From NCBI GenBank assembly GCA_020633415.1, contig JACKDQ010000009.1, positions 163,470 to 227,469 on the forward strand: a stretch of DNA of 64,000 bases, in the 5' to 3' direction. Source of the DNA: Deltaproteobacteria bacterium. GTDB lineage: Bacteria; Myxococcota_A; Polyangia; GCA-2747355. Positions within the stretch are counted from its first letter, which is position 1. The number at the start of each line of letters is the position of its first letter. The notes beneath the pieces were generated by a model, which was given only the letters and a program-made list of their open reading frames with translations, was not told where the DNA came from and searched no databases. Below, piece after piece: positions 1 through 7,606 of the stretch. The position numbers and the translations under genes are program-made.

Positions 1-449
1 CCGATCGCCAATAGCGGGCGGTCCTGATCGTCGAGGACGCTCGCCCGGAACTTCCGCGTGACCCCAAGGTTGAGTCGCGCGCCGTCGGGATCGATCGTCA
101 CCTTCTTGGCGATTTGAACGACAACTGAGACCTCTTGCTTGACGTTGCCCGCCTTGGCCAGCACGGTGCCAGTGCCCGACTTCACCGCGCGGATCAGCCC
201 ATCGCTCGCGGCACTAACGATCGTCGGTGTCAGGCTGGCGAAACTGACCGGCACGCCCTCAAGCGGGCTTCCCGAGCTATCCTTGACAACCGCTCTGAGC
301 TGCAGCTGTCGCCGCTCGTGGGTCAGGCGGATCGTCTCGGGCGAGACATCGATCGCCGCTGGCGACTTGCAGCCGCCGCACGCAACGGCCAGCACCAGCA
401 AGGCCAGCTTGCTCGCCCGGTGGGAGCCAGAAAACACATCCACTTTCAT
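1..449 (-). CDS. Partial Ig-like-domain lipoprotein (C-terminus cut by window edge)
   Basis: An open frame on the minus strand starts at an ATG at 449 and runs off the left edge, so only about the first 149 residues are visible. The start is preceded by a GGAGAC-type ribosome site. A hydrophobic segment (around residues 14-24) ends at Ala-Cys, followed by a second Cys, as in a lipoprotein signal. The mature part begins with a bacterial Ig-like pattern: a 'DVSPETIRL' strand, 'LRAVVKDSSG', 'GVPVSF' and 'SGTGTVLAKAG', then a second module opening near residue 120. This is the architecture of Big_2-type surface or periplasmic adhesive modules. Function is otherwise unknown. It is separated from the upstream TolQ/TolR operon by a terminator, so it is probably transcribed independently. 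Confidence 0.7.
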   Translation of the reverse strand, partial: MKVDVFSGSHRASKLALLVLAVACGGCKSPAAIDVSPETIRLTHERRQLQLRAVVKDSSGSPLEGVPVSFASLTPTIVSAASDGLIRAVKSGTGTVLAKAGNVKQEVSVVVQIAKKVTIDPDGARLNLGVTRKFRASVLDDQDRPLLAI

Positions 450-473
450 TTCGACCGTCTCCGCAAATAGCAC

Positions 474-507
474 AAAAAAAGAGAGCGCCCAACAAGTGGC
501 GCTCTCT
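474..507 (-). terminator. Rho-independent terminator of the leftward TolQ/TolR operon
   Basis: A perfect 10-bp stem (480-489 paired with 498-507) with an 8-base loop is followed on the minus strand by a run of seven T (plus-strand A run at 474-480). It lies 45 bases past the stop of the fusion gene ending at 553. Confidence 0.85.
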
Positions 508-552
508 GTATCAAACGGCTCCCGCGGGCGGTGCGTACCTAGCAGAATCCTG

Positions 553-1824
553 CTAGGACTCGCCCTGCTTCTCCTGACGCCGTACTGCGAACATCAGGTT
601 GGTGTAGCCCGCGACACCAGCTGAATACATCACCTTCTTGATCACCTTAAAGTCGACGTTTTCGTCGACGGTAAGAATCAGCTCGCCCTTGAAGTCTTGG
701 TTCGGGTGGGTCTGCTTCCAGTTGGCCTTGTAGGTCTCGAGGTTCTCGACCAGCCGCACGATCTTCCAGTCGGGACCTTCGTCCGCCATCAGCTCGTTGG
801 CGCGAGCGACCTCCGCCCCCTCCAGCGTGATCACGCCGCGCTCGGGGTCAGCCTCGGGCTGCGAAATCGCGATAATCGGTGCACGCTCGAGGTTCTCAAC
901 CTTGGCCGCAAACGGCAGCTTGATATCCTTCGACGCCGTGCCGATCTCACCGGTCGCCGAGAAGCTCATCAGCAAGAAGATGACCATCACGATGAACATG
1001 TCGATCAGTGGCGTGAGCTGCAAAGCAGCAAACGTTGATTTCTTACCACCATGAGCGCCGTGCTGCTTGTTGAGACCTGCGTAGGTCATCAGGTGCGGAT
1101 GGGGCGCTTTGATCGGTTTGGCCTCCTGCTTGGAGGTCGAGAAATTCGCCTTCCACGCGCGGTAGACGCGCAGCGAAAGGTGGTTGAGTTGGTCGATCAC
1201 CTGTTGGGTCTTGCCGTTGATCACCGAATAAGCGACCAGCGCGAAAATGCCCGTGAGCAGACCAAACGCCGTGCAATTCATCGCCTCGGAGATACCCGCG
1301 GCCAGCTGCGTCGCTTTGTCGCCGTAGTCACCAGACTTACCCACGGCACCAAACGAGTGGATCAGACCAACGATCGTACCGAACAACCCCATCAGCGTGG
1401 CGACGTTGCCCATCAGCGCCAGGTAACCCGTGCGCTTTTCGATCTGCGGAACCTCGGAATAGGCCGCAGTGTCCATCGCCTTGAGCACTTCCATCTGACC
1501 GCGATTGGATTGGCTCAGACCAGCTTCGACGATGCGCGCCAACGGCCGATTCCGATGGGCCTGGCATGTTTGCAGAGCGCCGTTCAAGTCACCACCCGCG
1601 AGCTGTTGCCGCAGACGATCGACAAAACCTCGCGCGTCGAAGGACGCGCGAAACATCGTCATCGCGCGATCGATGGTGAGCCAAAGGCTCATGAACAGGG
1701 AAAACAGGATCAGCCGCATGCCCCAGCCGCCCTCTTGGAAGGGCTGTCCCAGCCCGCCAAGCCAGCTGGGCTGAACCACCGCTGAGACCAACACGGCCAA
1801 TATAAAAACGATCAAGCCGACCAT
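553..1824 (-). CDS. TolQ/ExbB-TolR/ExbD fusion protein (proton-channel motor subunits in one chain)
   Basis: This 423-residue protein joins two normally separate inner-membrane motor subunits. Residues 1-230 are a MotA/TolQ/ExbB domain: an N-terminal hydrophobic segment, the EGGWGM signature shared with its neighbours, and the TolQ core with GTIVGLIHSFGAV (149-161) and the GISEAMNCTAFGLL third membrane helix. A linker rich in Lys, His and Gly (about 232-265) leads to an ExbD/TolR domain with the TPLIDMF helix, whose Asp275 matches the proton-relay Asp of ExbD/TolR, then a periplasmic domain. The start has GAGGAG nine bases upstream. No ribosome site precedes the internal Met246, so a separate TolR start is unlikely. 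Such pairs couple proton flow to work in the envelope. It is the last gene of a four-gene operon; its TolQ half looks like a tandem duplicate of the 2365-3015 gene. Confidence 0.9.
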   Translation of the reverse strand: MVGLIVFILAVLVSAVVQPSWLGGLGQPFQEGGWGMRLILFSLFMSLWLTIDRAMTMFRASFDARGFVDRLRQQLAGGDLNGALQTCQAHRNRPLARIVEAGLSQSNRGQMEVLKAMDTAAYSEVPQIEKRTGYLALMGNVATLMGLFGTIVGLIHSFGAVGKSGDYGDKATQLAAGISEAMNCTAFGLLTGIFALVAYSVINGKTQQVIDQLNHLSLRVYRAWKANFSTSKQEAKPIKAPHPHLMTYAGLNKQHGAHGGKKSTFAALQLTPLIDMFIVMVIFLLMSFSATGEIGTASKDIKLPFAAKVENLERAPIIAISQPEADPERGVITLEGAEVARANELMADEGPDWKIVRLVENLETYKANWKQTHPNQDFKGELILTVDENVDFKVIKKVMYSAGVAGYTNLMFAVRRQEKQGES

Positions 1825-1875
1825 CAGCTTATCTCCTCGACGTCGGTCGACACAGCGGCCTCCGACGTCGCAGCG

Positions 1876-2355
1876 CTACAATGCCGCCGAAGCGTCCGTC
1901 ACGCGTATCTGGCTAAAATGCTGCTCCAGCGCGATGTCCATCGTCGCGATCACATACTGGTAGCGGATTCCGTCCTCGACAGCGACCGTCAGGTCGTTCT
2001 TATCCGGTTTCTGCACCTTGATCTCGCGTAGCCGCTTGCCCAACTCACCGGCGTCGTAGATCTTGCCCTGTTTGGGGATCACGACGCGGCTCGGTCCAGC
2101 GGTCAGCGTGTAGCCGTCCTCGCCAACCAAGATCGTGATCTTGAGCTGTGGCTCGGGTGGCTTCTCTTCACGCTCGACCGCGGATGACCGCTTGGCCTGG
2201 CTAACCTTAATCCGCGCCATCTGCGTCCAAACAGCCGTGATCAGCAGAAAGCAGATACAGCAGACCAACAGGTCGATGAACGGCACCAGGTTCAGTTCGG
2301 CGTCGACAGGCTTCTTTCCGCCCTTGCCACCGCCGGTATCGATTGAAACACCCAT
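1876..2355 (-). CDS. ExbD/TolR family transport protein
   Basis: A 159-residue single-span inner-membrane protein of the ExbD/TolR family. A short cytoplasmic Gly/Lys-rich N-terminus is followed by LNLVPFIDLL, with Asp28 as the expected proton-path residue at the start of the membrane helix (about 26-44). The helix is unusual in holding three Cys (32, 33, 35). The rest is a soluble periplasmic domain ending in the TMDIALEQHFSQIRV region typical of TolR. It begins nine bases after the upstream TolQ gene ends; the AGGAG ribosome site overlaps that stop codon, indicating translational coupling. It should work with the TolQ proteins encoded beside it. Confidence 0.9.
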   Translation of the reverse strand: MGVSIDTGGGKGGKKPVDAELNLVPFIDLLVCCICFLLITAVWTQMARIKVSQAKRSSAVEREEKPPEPQLKITILVGEDGYTLTAGPSRVVIPKQGKIYDAGELGKRLREIKVQKPDKNDLTVAVEDGIRYQYVIATMDIALEQHFSQIRVTDASAAL

Positions 2356-2364
2356 CGGCGACTC

Positions 2365-3015
2365 CTAGGCGGCAGGCGGCGCCGCCTGACGCGAACTGCT
2401 GATCAAGTTGCTCATTTGCGCCGACACCTCGTTGATGTCGTCCAAGATCGCCTGAGTCTTGCCGTTGAGCACGGCGAAGGCCAGCAGCGAGACGATACCG
2501 ACCAGCAAGCCGAACGCCGTACAGTTCATCGCTTCCGAAATACCGCGCGCAAGCATCGTCGCCTTTTGCGAGGGGTCGATGCCGGCCACGGCGCCGAAGG
2601 AGTGGATCAGACCAACGATCGTCCCCAACAGCCCCATCAGCGTGGCGACGTTACCGATCATCGCCAGATAGCCGGTGCGCTTTTCGATCAGCGGGATCTC
2701 ACGCAAGCTGGCCTCGTCCATCGCCGACTGCACTTCGGCGTCCGATTTGTTGATCTTCATCAAACCGGCCTGGACGATGCGTGTCATCGGCTTGGACGTA
2801 CCGCTGCAGACTTTGATCGCCTGGGCGATATTGCCCTGCGCGACCAGCTTCTGCATCAAGCCCATGAACTGCCGTTTGTCGATCCCGGAACGGACGAACA
2901 GGCAGATGATGCGGTCAATGGCGATGCCGACCGCAAAGATCGACAGTACCAGGATCGGCCACATACCCCAGCCGCCCTCGGTGAACGCTTCGTTGAGAGT
3001 GTGAATAAAGCCCAT
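2365..3015 (-). CDS. MotA/TolQ/ExbB proton-channel family protein
   Basis: A 216-residue three-helix TolQ/ExbB homologue. It opens with the EGGWGMWPI motif before the first membrane helix, then a cytoplasmic domain, then the paired helices around NVATLMGLLGTIVGLIHSFGAV (about 121-142) and RGISEAMNCTAFGLLVGIVSLLAF. These carry the Thr/Ser positions that line the ion path in ExbB/TolQ. AGGAGG sits eight bases before the ATG. It is the second gene of the leftward operon, between another TolQ and an ExbD. DNA around 2611-2700 closely matches the parallel stretches of its two neighbours (near 1365-1455 and 3376-3465), so the three TolQ copies probably arose by tandem duplication. Its normal role is inferred to be energising an envelope process by proton flow. 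Confidence 0.9.
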   Translation of the reverse strand: MGFIHTLNEAFTEGGWGMWPILVLSIFAVGIAIDRIICLFVRSGIDKRQFMGLMQKLVAQGNIAQAIKVCSGTSKPMTRIVQAGLMKINKSDAEVQSAMDEASLREIPLIEKRTGYLAMIGNVATLMGLLGTIVGLIHSFGAVAGIDPSQKATMLARGISEAMNCTAFGLLVGIVSLLAFAVLNGKTQAILDDINEVSAQMSNLISSSRQAAPPAA

Positions 3016-3038
3016 CGAGATGCCTCCTACGAGGGACG

Positions 3039-3869
3039 CTAGCCCAAGTTCATCGCTTTGCGGTGCAGGACCGCGAGGTTCATTACGTTAACGACAGAAT
3101 CGTTCAAACTATCGAGAAGGTTCTGCGTGCGGCCGTTGAGTACGGAGAACGCTAGCAGAGCCATAATACCGACGAGCAAGCCGAAAGCGGTGCAATGCAT
3201 CGCCTCAGAAATGCCGCGCGCGAGAATCGTCGCCTTGTTCTGCTTGATGCAATTGACCAGCCCCTTGCCCTCCAGGGTGCGGCAGTCGGGCACCAGGTCG
3301 CGATAGGACATCGCGCGCTGCTGCACGTGGGGGTCGTTGGCGTTCTCCAACGACACACCCGCAAACGAGGTGATCAGACCGACGATCGTCCCCAGCAGAC
3401 CCAGCAGCGTGGCGATGTTACCGATCATCGCCAGGTAGCCGGTGCGAACCTCGATCCGCGGCAACTCGCTGAGTGAGACCTCATCAACGGCCTCTTGGAT
3501 CTCTTCATCGGTCTTGTGCAGGTTCTGCAGCCCTGCCCCAACGATCGTCGCCAACGGCTGCTCGCTGTTGCGGCAAGTGGTGACCGCACCATTTACATCA
3601 CCGCGCATCAGGTGCTTTTGCACTTCGGCAACGAACTCGGCGCGATCGTCTTTCACGTAGAAGAACAGGTAGCGCACGCGCTCGATGGTGATCACCAGAA
3701 ACACCAGAAAGGCCCCCATGATCGGCCACATTCCCCAGCCGCCTTCGCGGAAGAAGGCCGAGGTCTTGGTCAGCAACAAACAGATGCCGAGCCAGCCCAC
3801 GATGAAGCCGACCACCAGGCCAACTTTCATGCCGGTACTCTGTACCGGTTGTTGGCGATATTCTTCCAT
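3039..3869 (-). CDS. MotA/TolQ/ExbB family protein with Cys-containing periplasmic insertion
   Basis: A 276-residue TolQ/ExbB homologue, first gene of the leftward operon. The ATG at 3869 is chosen because GGAGG lies upstream (11 bases before this ATG, 8 before a GTG just in front of it) and because the longer frame adds a basic, non-homologous stretch. There is an extra N-terminal membrane helix (about 14-34), then EGGWGMWPI and the usual core, with NIATLLGLLGTIVGLITSF (151-169). Compared with its paralogues it has about 40 extra residues (172-211) in the periplasmic loop between helices 2 and 3, including Cys196 and Cys207. That loop could form a disulfide-held cap or a docking surface; this is inference. 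The third helix (RGISEAMHCTAFGLLVGI) is intact, so a working channel is expected. Confidence 0.88.
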   Translation of the reverse strand: MEEYRQQPVQSTGMKVGLVVGFIVGWLGICLLLTKTSAFFREGGWGMWPIMGAFLVFLVITIERVRYLFFYVKDDRAEFVAEVQKHLMRGDVNGAVTTCRNSEQPLATIVGAGLQNLHKTDEEIQEAVDEVSLSELPRIEVRTGYLAMIGNIATLLGLLGTIVGLITSFAGVSLENANDPHVQQRAMSYRDLVPDCRTLEGKGLVNCIKQNKATILARGISEAMHCTAFGLLVGIMALLAFSVLNGRTQNLLDSLNDSVVNVMNLAVLHRKAMNLG

Positions 3870-3965
3870 CACGACGGAATCCTCCAAGCAGTGTCCGGTG
3901 AGAGCAGATGTGATCTTCGACCGGAAAGCGTGCGCGAGCGAGAACCCCCGAGCACGGCGCAGCAC

Positions 3966-3994
3966 ATCGGAGCAAAATACGTACCGCTCGTCAA
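3966..3994 (-). promoter_or_regulatory. Candidate promoter of the leftward TolQ operon
   Basis: On the minus strand TTGACG is followed after 17 bases by TCCGAT. The -35 is one base off consensus, the -10 is weak. It lies about 100 bases before the chosen start at 3869. Confidence 0.33.
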
Positions 3995-4136
3995 CGGTTG
4001 ATATCGGACGATTACCGCCAGTTAGCTGTCAGGCGCTGTGGCACCTTGCCACACCGTGGGTCTGATCGCCCCAAAGCCAGCGATGCACAGTCAGTCGACG
4101 AAGTGCGTCGCACGAGAAACTTGCAGCTTTGCTGGA

Positions 4137-4164
4137 TTGCTTTACTGTCTCAACTGTTTATGAT
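4137..4164 (+). promoter_or_regulatory. Candidate promoter of the rightward TolQ-TolR-TolR operon
   Basis: TTGCTT (4137-4142) and TATGAT (4159-4164) are separated by 16 bases in a locally AT-rich stretch. The -10 matches five of six consensus positions. It leaves a leader of about 150 bases that contains the hairpin at 4244-4264. Confidence 0.42.
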
Positions 4165-4243
4165 AGACCCGAAACGTTCGAATCAATAGATAGCGCACCC
4201 CGGAAGACGTACACACCTGCGGTGAACGGCACGTTGAGGGCTA

Positions 4244-4264
4244 TTTTCGCCGCCTAGGCGAAAA
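4244..4264. promoter_or_regulatory. Inverted repeat in the leader of the rightward operon
   Basis: TTTTCGCC (4244-4251) pairs perfectly with GGCGAAAA (4257-4264) around the loop GCCTA, 54 bases before the ATG at 4319. It lacks a T run after the stem on either strand, so it is more likely an operator or RNA hairpin than a terminator. Confidence 0.4.
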
Positions 4265-4318
4265 GTCGATATGCGATGGAATCGCGAATGCTGAGCGAGT
4301 AGCGGAGGCGCCACAGCG

Positions 4319-4960
4319 ATGGAAGGACTTTCTCAATTTATTAAGACCGGCGGTTTCTTCATGTACCTGAACGTTGTCGTTCTGGTCACGGTCATGGCCG
4401 TCGTCGTCGAGCGATTTATCTTCCTGCTATTCAAGGGGCAGATAAACGCAAAAGGCTTGCTCGAACAGCTGCGGAAGCTGATCCAAGCCAACAACGTCGA
4501 CCGCGCGATTCGACTGTGCGGTTCGACGAACGCTCCGCTGTTGCGCGTCGCCAAGGCCGGCTTGGTGCAGGTACACCGCGGAGAGGAAGCGATCGCGACC
4601 TCGGTCGAGGAAGCGCTGGTCGAGACCACGCCCGAGGTCAAAAAGCGCATCCCCTCGTTGTGGTCGTTGGCTAACATCGCCACGCTGGTCGGACTGCTCG
4701 GTACGGTGCTCGGTCTGATCAAGTCGTTCGGCGCTGTCTCCAGTCAGGACCCAGCCCAACAAAAGGCGATGCTCGCCGAAGGTATTTCCCACGCGTTGCA
4801 CCACACCGCGATGGGGCTGAGTATCGCTGTTACGGCGATCATCTTTCACCTGATCCTCACCGGCATGTCCCGTAAAGTCGTTTCGGACCTCGAGCTGTTC
4901 TCGATGAAGTTGGAGAACTTCCTCGTGGTACAGGCCCGAAGTGGCGGGGCAAAGAAATAA
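4319..4960 (+). CDS. MotA/TolQ/ExbB proton-channel family protein (AglR-like position)
   Basis: A 213-residue TolQ homologue. The first membrane helix (about 15-37) follows GGFFMYLN; the core contains LANIATLVGLLGTVLGLIKS (117-136) and the third helix after GISHALHHTAMGLS. It lacks the EGGWGM signature of the leftward paralogues and is clearly a different subfamily. GGAGG lies ten bases before the ATG. It is followed by two ExbD/TolR genes at 18- and 2-base spacing, the one-TolQ/two-TolR composition of the Myxococcus gliding motor AglR-AglQ-AglS. Whether this is a gliding motor or another energiser cannot be told from sequence alone, since no other gliding gene is in the window. Confidence 0.88.
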   Translation: MEGLSQFIKTGGFFMYLNVVVLVTVMAVVVERFIFLLFKGQINAKGLLEQLRKLIQANNVDRAIRLCGSTNAPLLRVAKAGLVQVHRGEEAIATSVEEALVETTPEVKKRIPSLWSLANIATLVGLLGTVLGLIKSFGAVSSQDPAQQKAMLAEGISHALHHTAMGLSIAVTAIIFHLILTGMSRKVVSDLELFSMKLENFLVVQARSGGAKK

Positions 4961-4978
4961 CCGAGCGAGGACGCGCCC

Positions 4979-5644
4979 GTGAGCAGCACTGCTGAACGCA
5001 CAGCTTTCGCTAAAGTTCGCGCCCGCATTCGGCGGCACATCGCGGAAGCCGAAGAGGCCGAGCATGAAGGCGGCGAGATCAATCTCGTCCCTTACCTCGA
5101 TATCGTCGTCAACACCGTGATGTTCATGCTGGCAACGAGCGCACTCTCGCTGGCGCTGGCCAACGTCAACGTCTCCGCCCCGCGCTACGAAGAGCCGATT
5201 CCGGGGAGTAGCGCGAGCGACGATCCGTCCAACAAAGACGCGCTCAACTTGACCGTCGGTATCACCGACACGGGTTTCACGATCGGCGGCTCCGCGGCGA
5301 TTCTGCCGAAAATCCCCTGTCGAACCCAGCTACGTCAGGGGCGCTGCCCGGCCTATCTGGCCACCAAAGCCAACGCCAAGGGCGAGCAGGTTGTCTTTTG
5401 GATGGACGGCTACAATTACCGGAAACTCGAAGAGAAGATCAAAGAGATCAAGCTCTTCAAGGACGCGGCGGGCAACTACCGCTTTCGCAACGAACGACAA
5501 GCGATCATCACCGCCGACCAGCACATTCCCTACAACGTCGTGGTGCGCACGATGGACACGATCCGCGGCGGCGCGACGGCCAAGTGTACCGGTGACGACG
5601 GCTGTTACTTCGATCAAGTCATCCTCAGCGCGGGAGTTCAGTAG
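4979..5644 (+). CDS. ExbD/TolR family protein with four periplasmic cysteines
   Basis: A 221-residue ExbD/TolR homologue starting at GTG, with an upstream GAGG ribosome site. A charged cytoplasmic N-terminus of about 33 residues leads into INLVPYLDIVVNTVMFML, with Asp41 at the expected proton-relay position and a membrane helix at about 41-61. The periplasmic domain is longer than usual for TolR and holds Cys114, Cys123, Cys203 and Cys209, spaced as two local pairs that could form disulfides. The final part (TADQHIPYNVVVRTMDTIR) is the conserved TolR C-terminal fold. It sits between a TolQ and a second ExbD gene and is probably one of two non-identical TolR subunits in the complex. Confidence 0.87.
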   Translation: MSSTAERTAFAKVRARIRRHIAEAEEAEHEGGEINLVPYLDIVVNTVMFMLATSALSLALANVNVSAPRYEEPIPGSSASDDPSNKDALNLTVGITDTGFTIGGSAAILPKIPCRTQLRQGRCPAYLATKANAKGEQVVFWMDGYNYRKLEEKIKEIKLFKDAAGNYRFRNERQAIITADQHIPYNVVVRTMDTIRGGATAKCTGDDGCYFDQVILSAGVQ

Positions 5645-5646
5645 CG

Positions 5647-6222
5647 ATGGCGAGCGTACGCATGCGCGCCAAAAAGCAGTATCGCAAGCTGCTTAAGCGC
5701 GTCCCCGAACACGACGACGTCAGCCATCTGAACATCACCCCGATGATGGACATGATGACGATCTTGTTGATCTTCTTCCTGAAGGACTTCTCCGTAAGTG
5801 CTGACAATTTCACACTAAGCGAAGACCTGACGCCGCCGCGCTCTGCAAGCAAAGTCGAGCCCAAGCGCGCGGTCCAGATCACCGTGACCCGCAAAGCGAT
5901 CCTCGTTGAGGCCGGCGACCGCGAGGAGCAAGTGGCGGCTGTCAAGCGCGGTCAAGTCGACTCTTCGGTGAAAAAGGAAGGCCAGAGCGGCTACGAGATC
6001 ACCCCGCTGATGGCGATCCTACAGAAGCACGCAACGCGCCTCAAAAGAATCGAGCAGCTGACCCGCGGCAAGCAAGCGTTTGCTGGTGAGGTCGTCGTCG
6101 TCGCCGACCACGCCACACCGTTTCGTCTACTCAGCGAGATCCTCTACACCGCCGGTCAGGCCGAGTTCGGCCGCTACCGCCTGATGGTGCTCCAAGGCGC
6201 TAGCCCCACGGCCAAGAACTAA
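5647..6222 (+). CDS. ExbD/TolR family protein
   Basis: A 191-residue ExbD/TolR homologue that starts two bases after the previous stop codon. A basic cytoplasmic N-terminus (about 1-28) precedes LNITPMMDMMTILLIFFL, with Asp35 at the conserved ion-path position. The periplasmic domain has the usual closing segment (VVVVADHATPFRLLSEILYTAGQAEF). It differs in sequence and length from the ExbD at 4979, so the two are not recent copies. The operon supplies one TolQ and two TolR proteins, which would fit a heteromeric stator. A GTG-initiated permease gene follows 14 bases later and may be co-transcribed. Confidence 0.88.
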   Translation: MASVRMRAKKQYRKLLKRVPEHDDVSHLNITPMMDMMTILLIFFLKDFSVSADNFTLSEDLTPPRSASKVEPKRAVQITVTRKAILVEAGDREEQVAAVKRGQVDSSVKKEGQSGYEITPLMAILQKHATRLKRIEQLTRGKQAFAGEVVVVADHATPFRLLSEILYTAGQAEFGRYRLMVLQGASPTAKN

Positions 6223-6236
6223 ACCCGGCCGCCGCC

Positions 6237-7568
6237 GTGGCCTCAAAGCCTTTGGCCACCGAACCCCTCCCCCGCGCTCAACTCTCGCTACTCGATCTGC
6301 TTTGCCTCGGCATTAACGCCATCGTCGGTTCTGGGATCTACGCCTTCCCCGGGTTGCTCGCGGCAATGCTCGGTCCGGCGTCGTTCATTCCCTTTCTCTG
6401 CTGCGGCGCGATCTCGCTGTTGATCGCCCTCTGTTTCGCCGACGCCGCTTCACGCTATCCACACTCGGGCGGGCCCTACGTCTACGCCAGAGCGGCGTTT
6501 GGCAGCGGCTTCGGCTTCGTTGTCGGCTGGAGCTGCTGGGCGGCCGCCGTCCTTTCCTGGGCCGCCGTAACCCGCGCGCTATTGCCCTACCTCGGCCAGC
6601 TGATCGGTAACTCCCTCGACGCCTCAGCGATTTGGATCGCTTTGGGTACAACTGCCGCACTCGGCCTACTCAATGTCTTCGGCATCAAGCCCGGCGCTTA
6701 CCTGACGGATCTGCTGACGGTCGCTAAACTGGCCCCACTGCTACTGCTTGGCGCTGTTGGTCTGCCTGCGCTGCGTCGCCGCCGTCTCGTTCCCCTCGCC
6801 CCCCACGGCTGGCACGGGCTTCCCAACGCCACCTTCTTGGCGTTTTTCGCATTTCAGGGTTTCGAGGTCGTCGGCGTTCCAGCGAGCGAGTCGCGTAATC
6901 CGAAGCGTGCGGTGCCGATCGCCACGATCGGTGCGGTCAGCTTCGCGACGCTGCTGTATGTCGTGGTGCAGTTGGTCGCCGTGGGCACTCAGGACCAGCT
7001 CGCCGGCAGCAAAGATCCGCTGGCCCTCGTCGCCAAAACGCTACTCGGCGACTTTGGAAGTCGACTCGTTGCCTTCGCGGCACTGGTTTCGATGGTCGGC
7101 TTCTGCTCGGGCGTGGCCCTGGCCAGTCCACGCTACCTCGAACCACTCGCCGCCGACGGATTGTTGCCCAGCTGGTTAGCCGCCCGTCACCGCCGGCTGG
7201 CGACCCCCCACCGGGCGATCATCATCACTACCGGCTGCGCGGCGCTGCTGGTGTTGGCGCTCGACTTCCGCGCGCTGGTCGATCTCTCGGTGACCACCGT
7301 CGCGCTCCAATACCTCGCCACCTGCGCTGCGGTGTTGCGTTTTCGTGGGCGGCGCAGCTCTGCCCCTGCAGCAAGCTACCGCCTTCCCGCAGGACCGCTG
7401 ATCCCACTGTTGTCACTGGCGCTGGTGATTTTGATGTTTTTGGCGCAGCTAACTTCGGCTGGCCGCACCGCGACGCCGCTACTGTGGGGCTTTTTGCTGC
7501 TCAATCTCGTCGGTGCCGCGCTCGGCGGAAGCTACTGGCTGTGGCGTCGCCTAACGCCCCCTGCCTAG
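6237..7568 (+). CDS. APC-family amino acid permease
   Basis: A 443-residue polytopic inner-membrane protein with about 12 hydrophobic segments. The N-terminal LGINAIVGSGIYAFPG (about 27-42) is the substrate-binding first helix of the amino acid-polyamine-organocation superfamily, with the broken-helix GSGI motif. Other hallmarks are PHSGGPYVYARAAFG and the FFAFQGFEVVGVPASESRNPKR loop. It starts at GTG 14 bases after the ExbD stop. It most likely exchanges or imports amino acids by ion coupling; the substrate cannot be predicted. Its position behind motor genes is probably read-through rather than shared function. It converges with the HEAT-repeat lipoprotein gene. Confidence 0.85.
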   Translation: MASKPLATEPLPRAQLSLLDLLCLGINAIVGSGIYAFPGLLAAMLGPASFIPFLCCGAISLLIALCFADAASRYPHSGGPYVYARAAFGSGFGFVVGWSCWAAAVLSWAAVTRALLPYLGQLIGNSLDASAIWIALGTTAALGLLNVFGIKPGAYLTDLLTVAKLAPLLLLGAVGLPALRRRRLVPLAPHGWHGLPNATFLAFFAFQGFEVVGVPASESRNPKRAVPIATIGAVSFATLLYVVVQLVAVGTQDQLAGSKDPLALVAKTLLGDFGSRLVAFAALVSMVGFCSGVALASPRYLEPLAADGLLPSWLAARHRRLATPHRAIIITTGCAALLVLALDFRALVDLSVTTVALQYLATCAAVLRFRGRRSSAPAASYRLPAGPLIPLLSLALVILMFLAQLTSAGRTATPLLWGFLLLNLVGAALGGSYWLWRRLTPPA

Positions 7569-7606
7569 GCTCGCGAACTTAGCACCGCCCCTGTCGGGCA
7601 GAGTGA

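Larger units (their letters stand above)
3870..4318. other. Divergent intergenic region between the two TolQ/TolR operons
   Basis: About 450 bases without a convincing gene separate the two divergent motor operons. It is less GC-rich than its flanks and contains one candidate promoter for each direction and a hairpin in the rightward leader, listed separately. The arrangement would allow joint control of both operons. Confidence 0.7.

Noticed and set aside
3870..3965. N-terminal extension of the leftward TolQ
   Set aside because: The added 32 residues are basic and non-homologous, while GGAGG lies shortly before the internal start at 3869.
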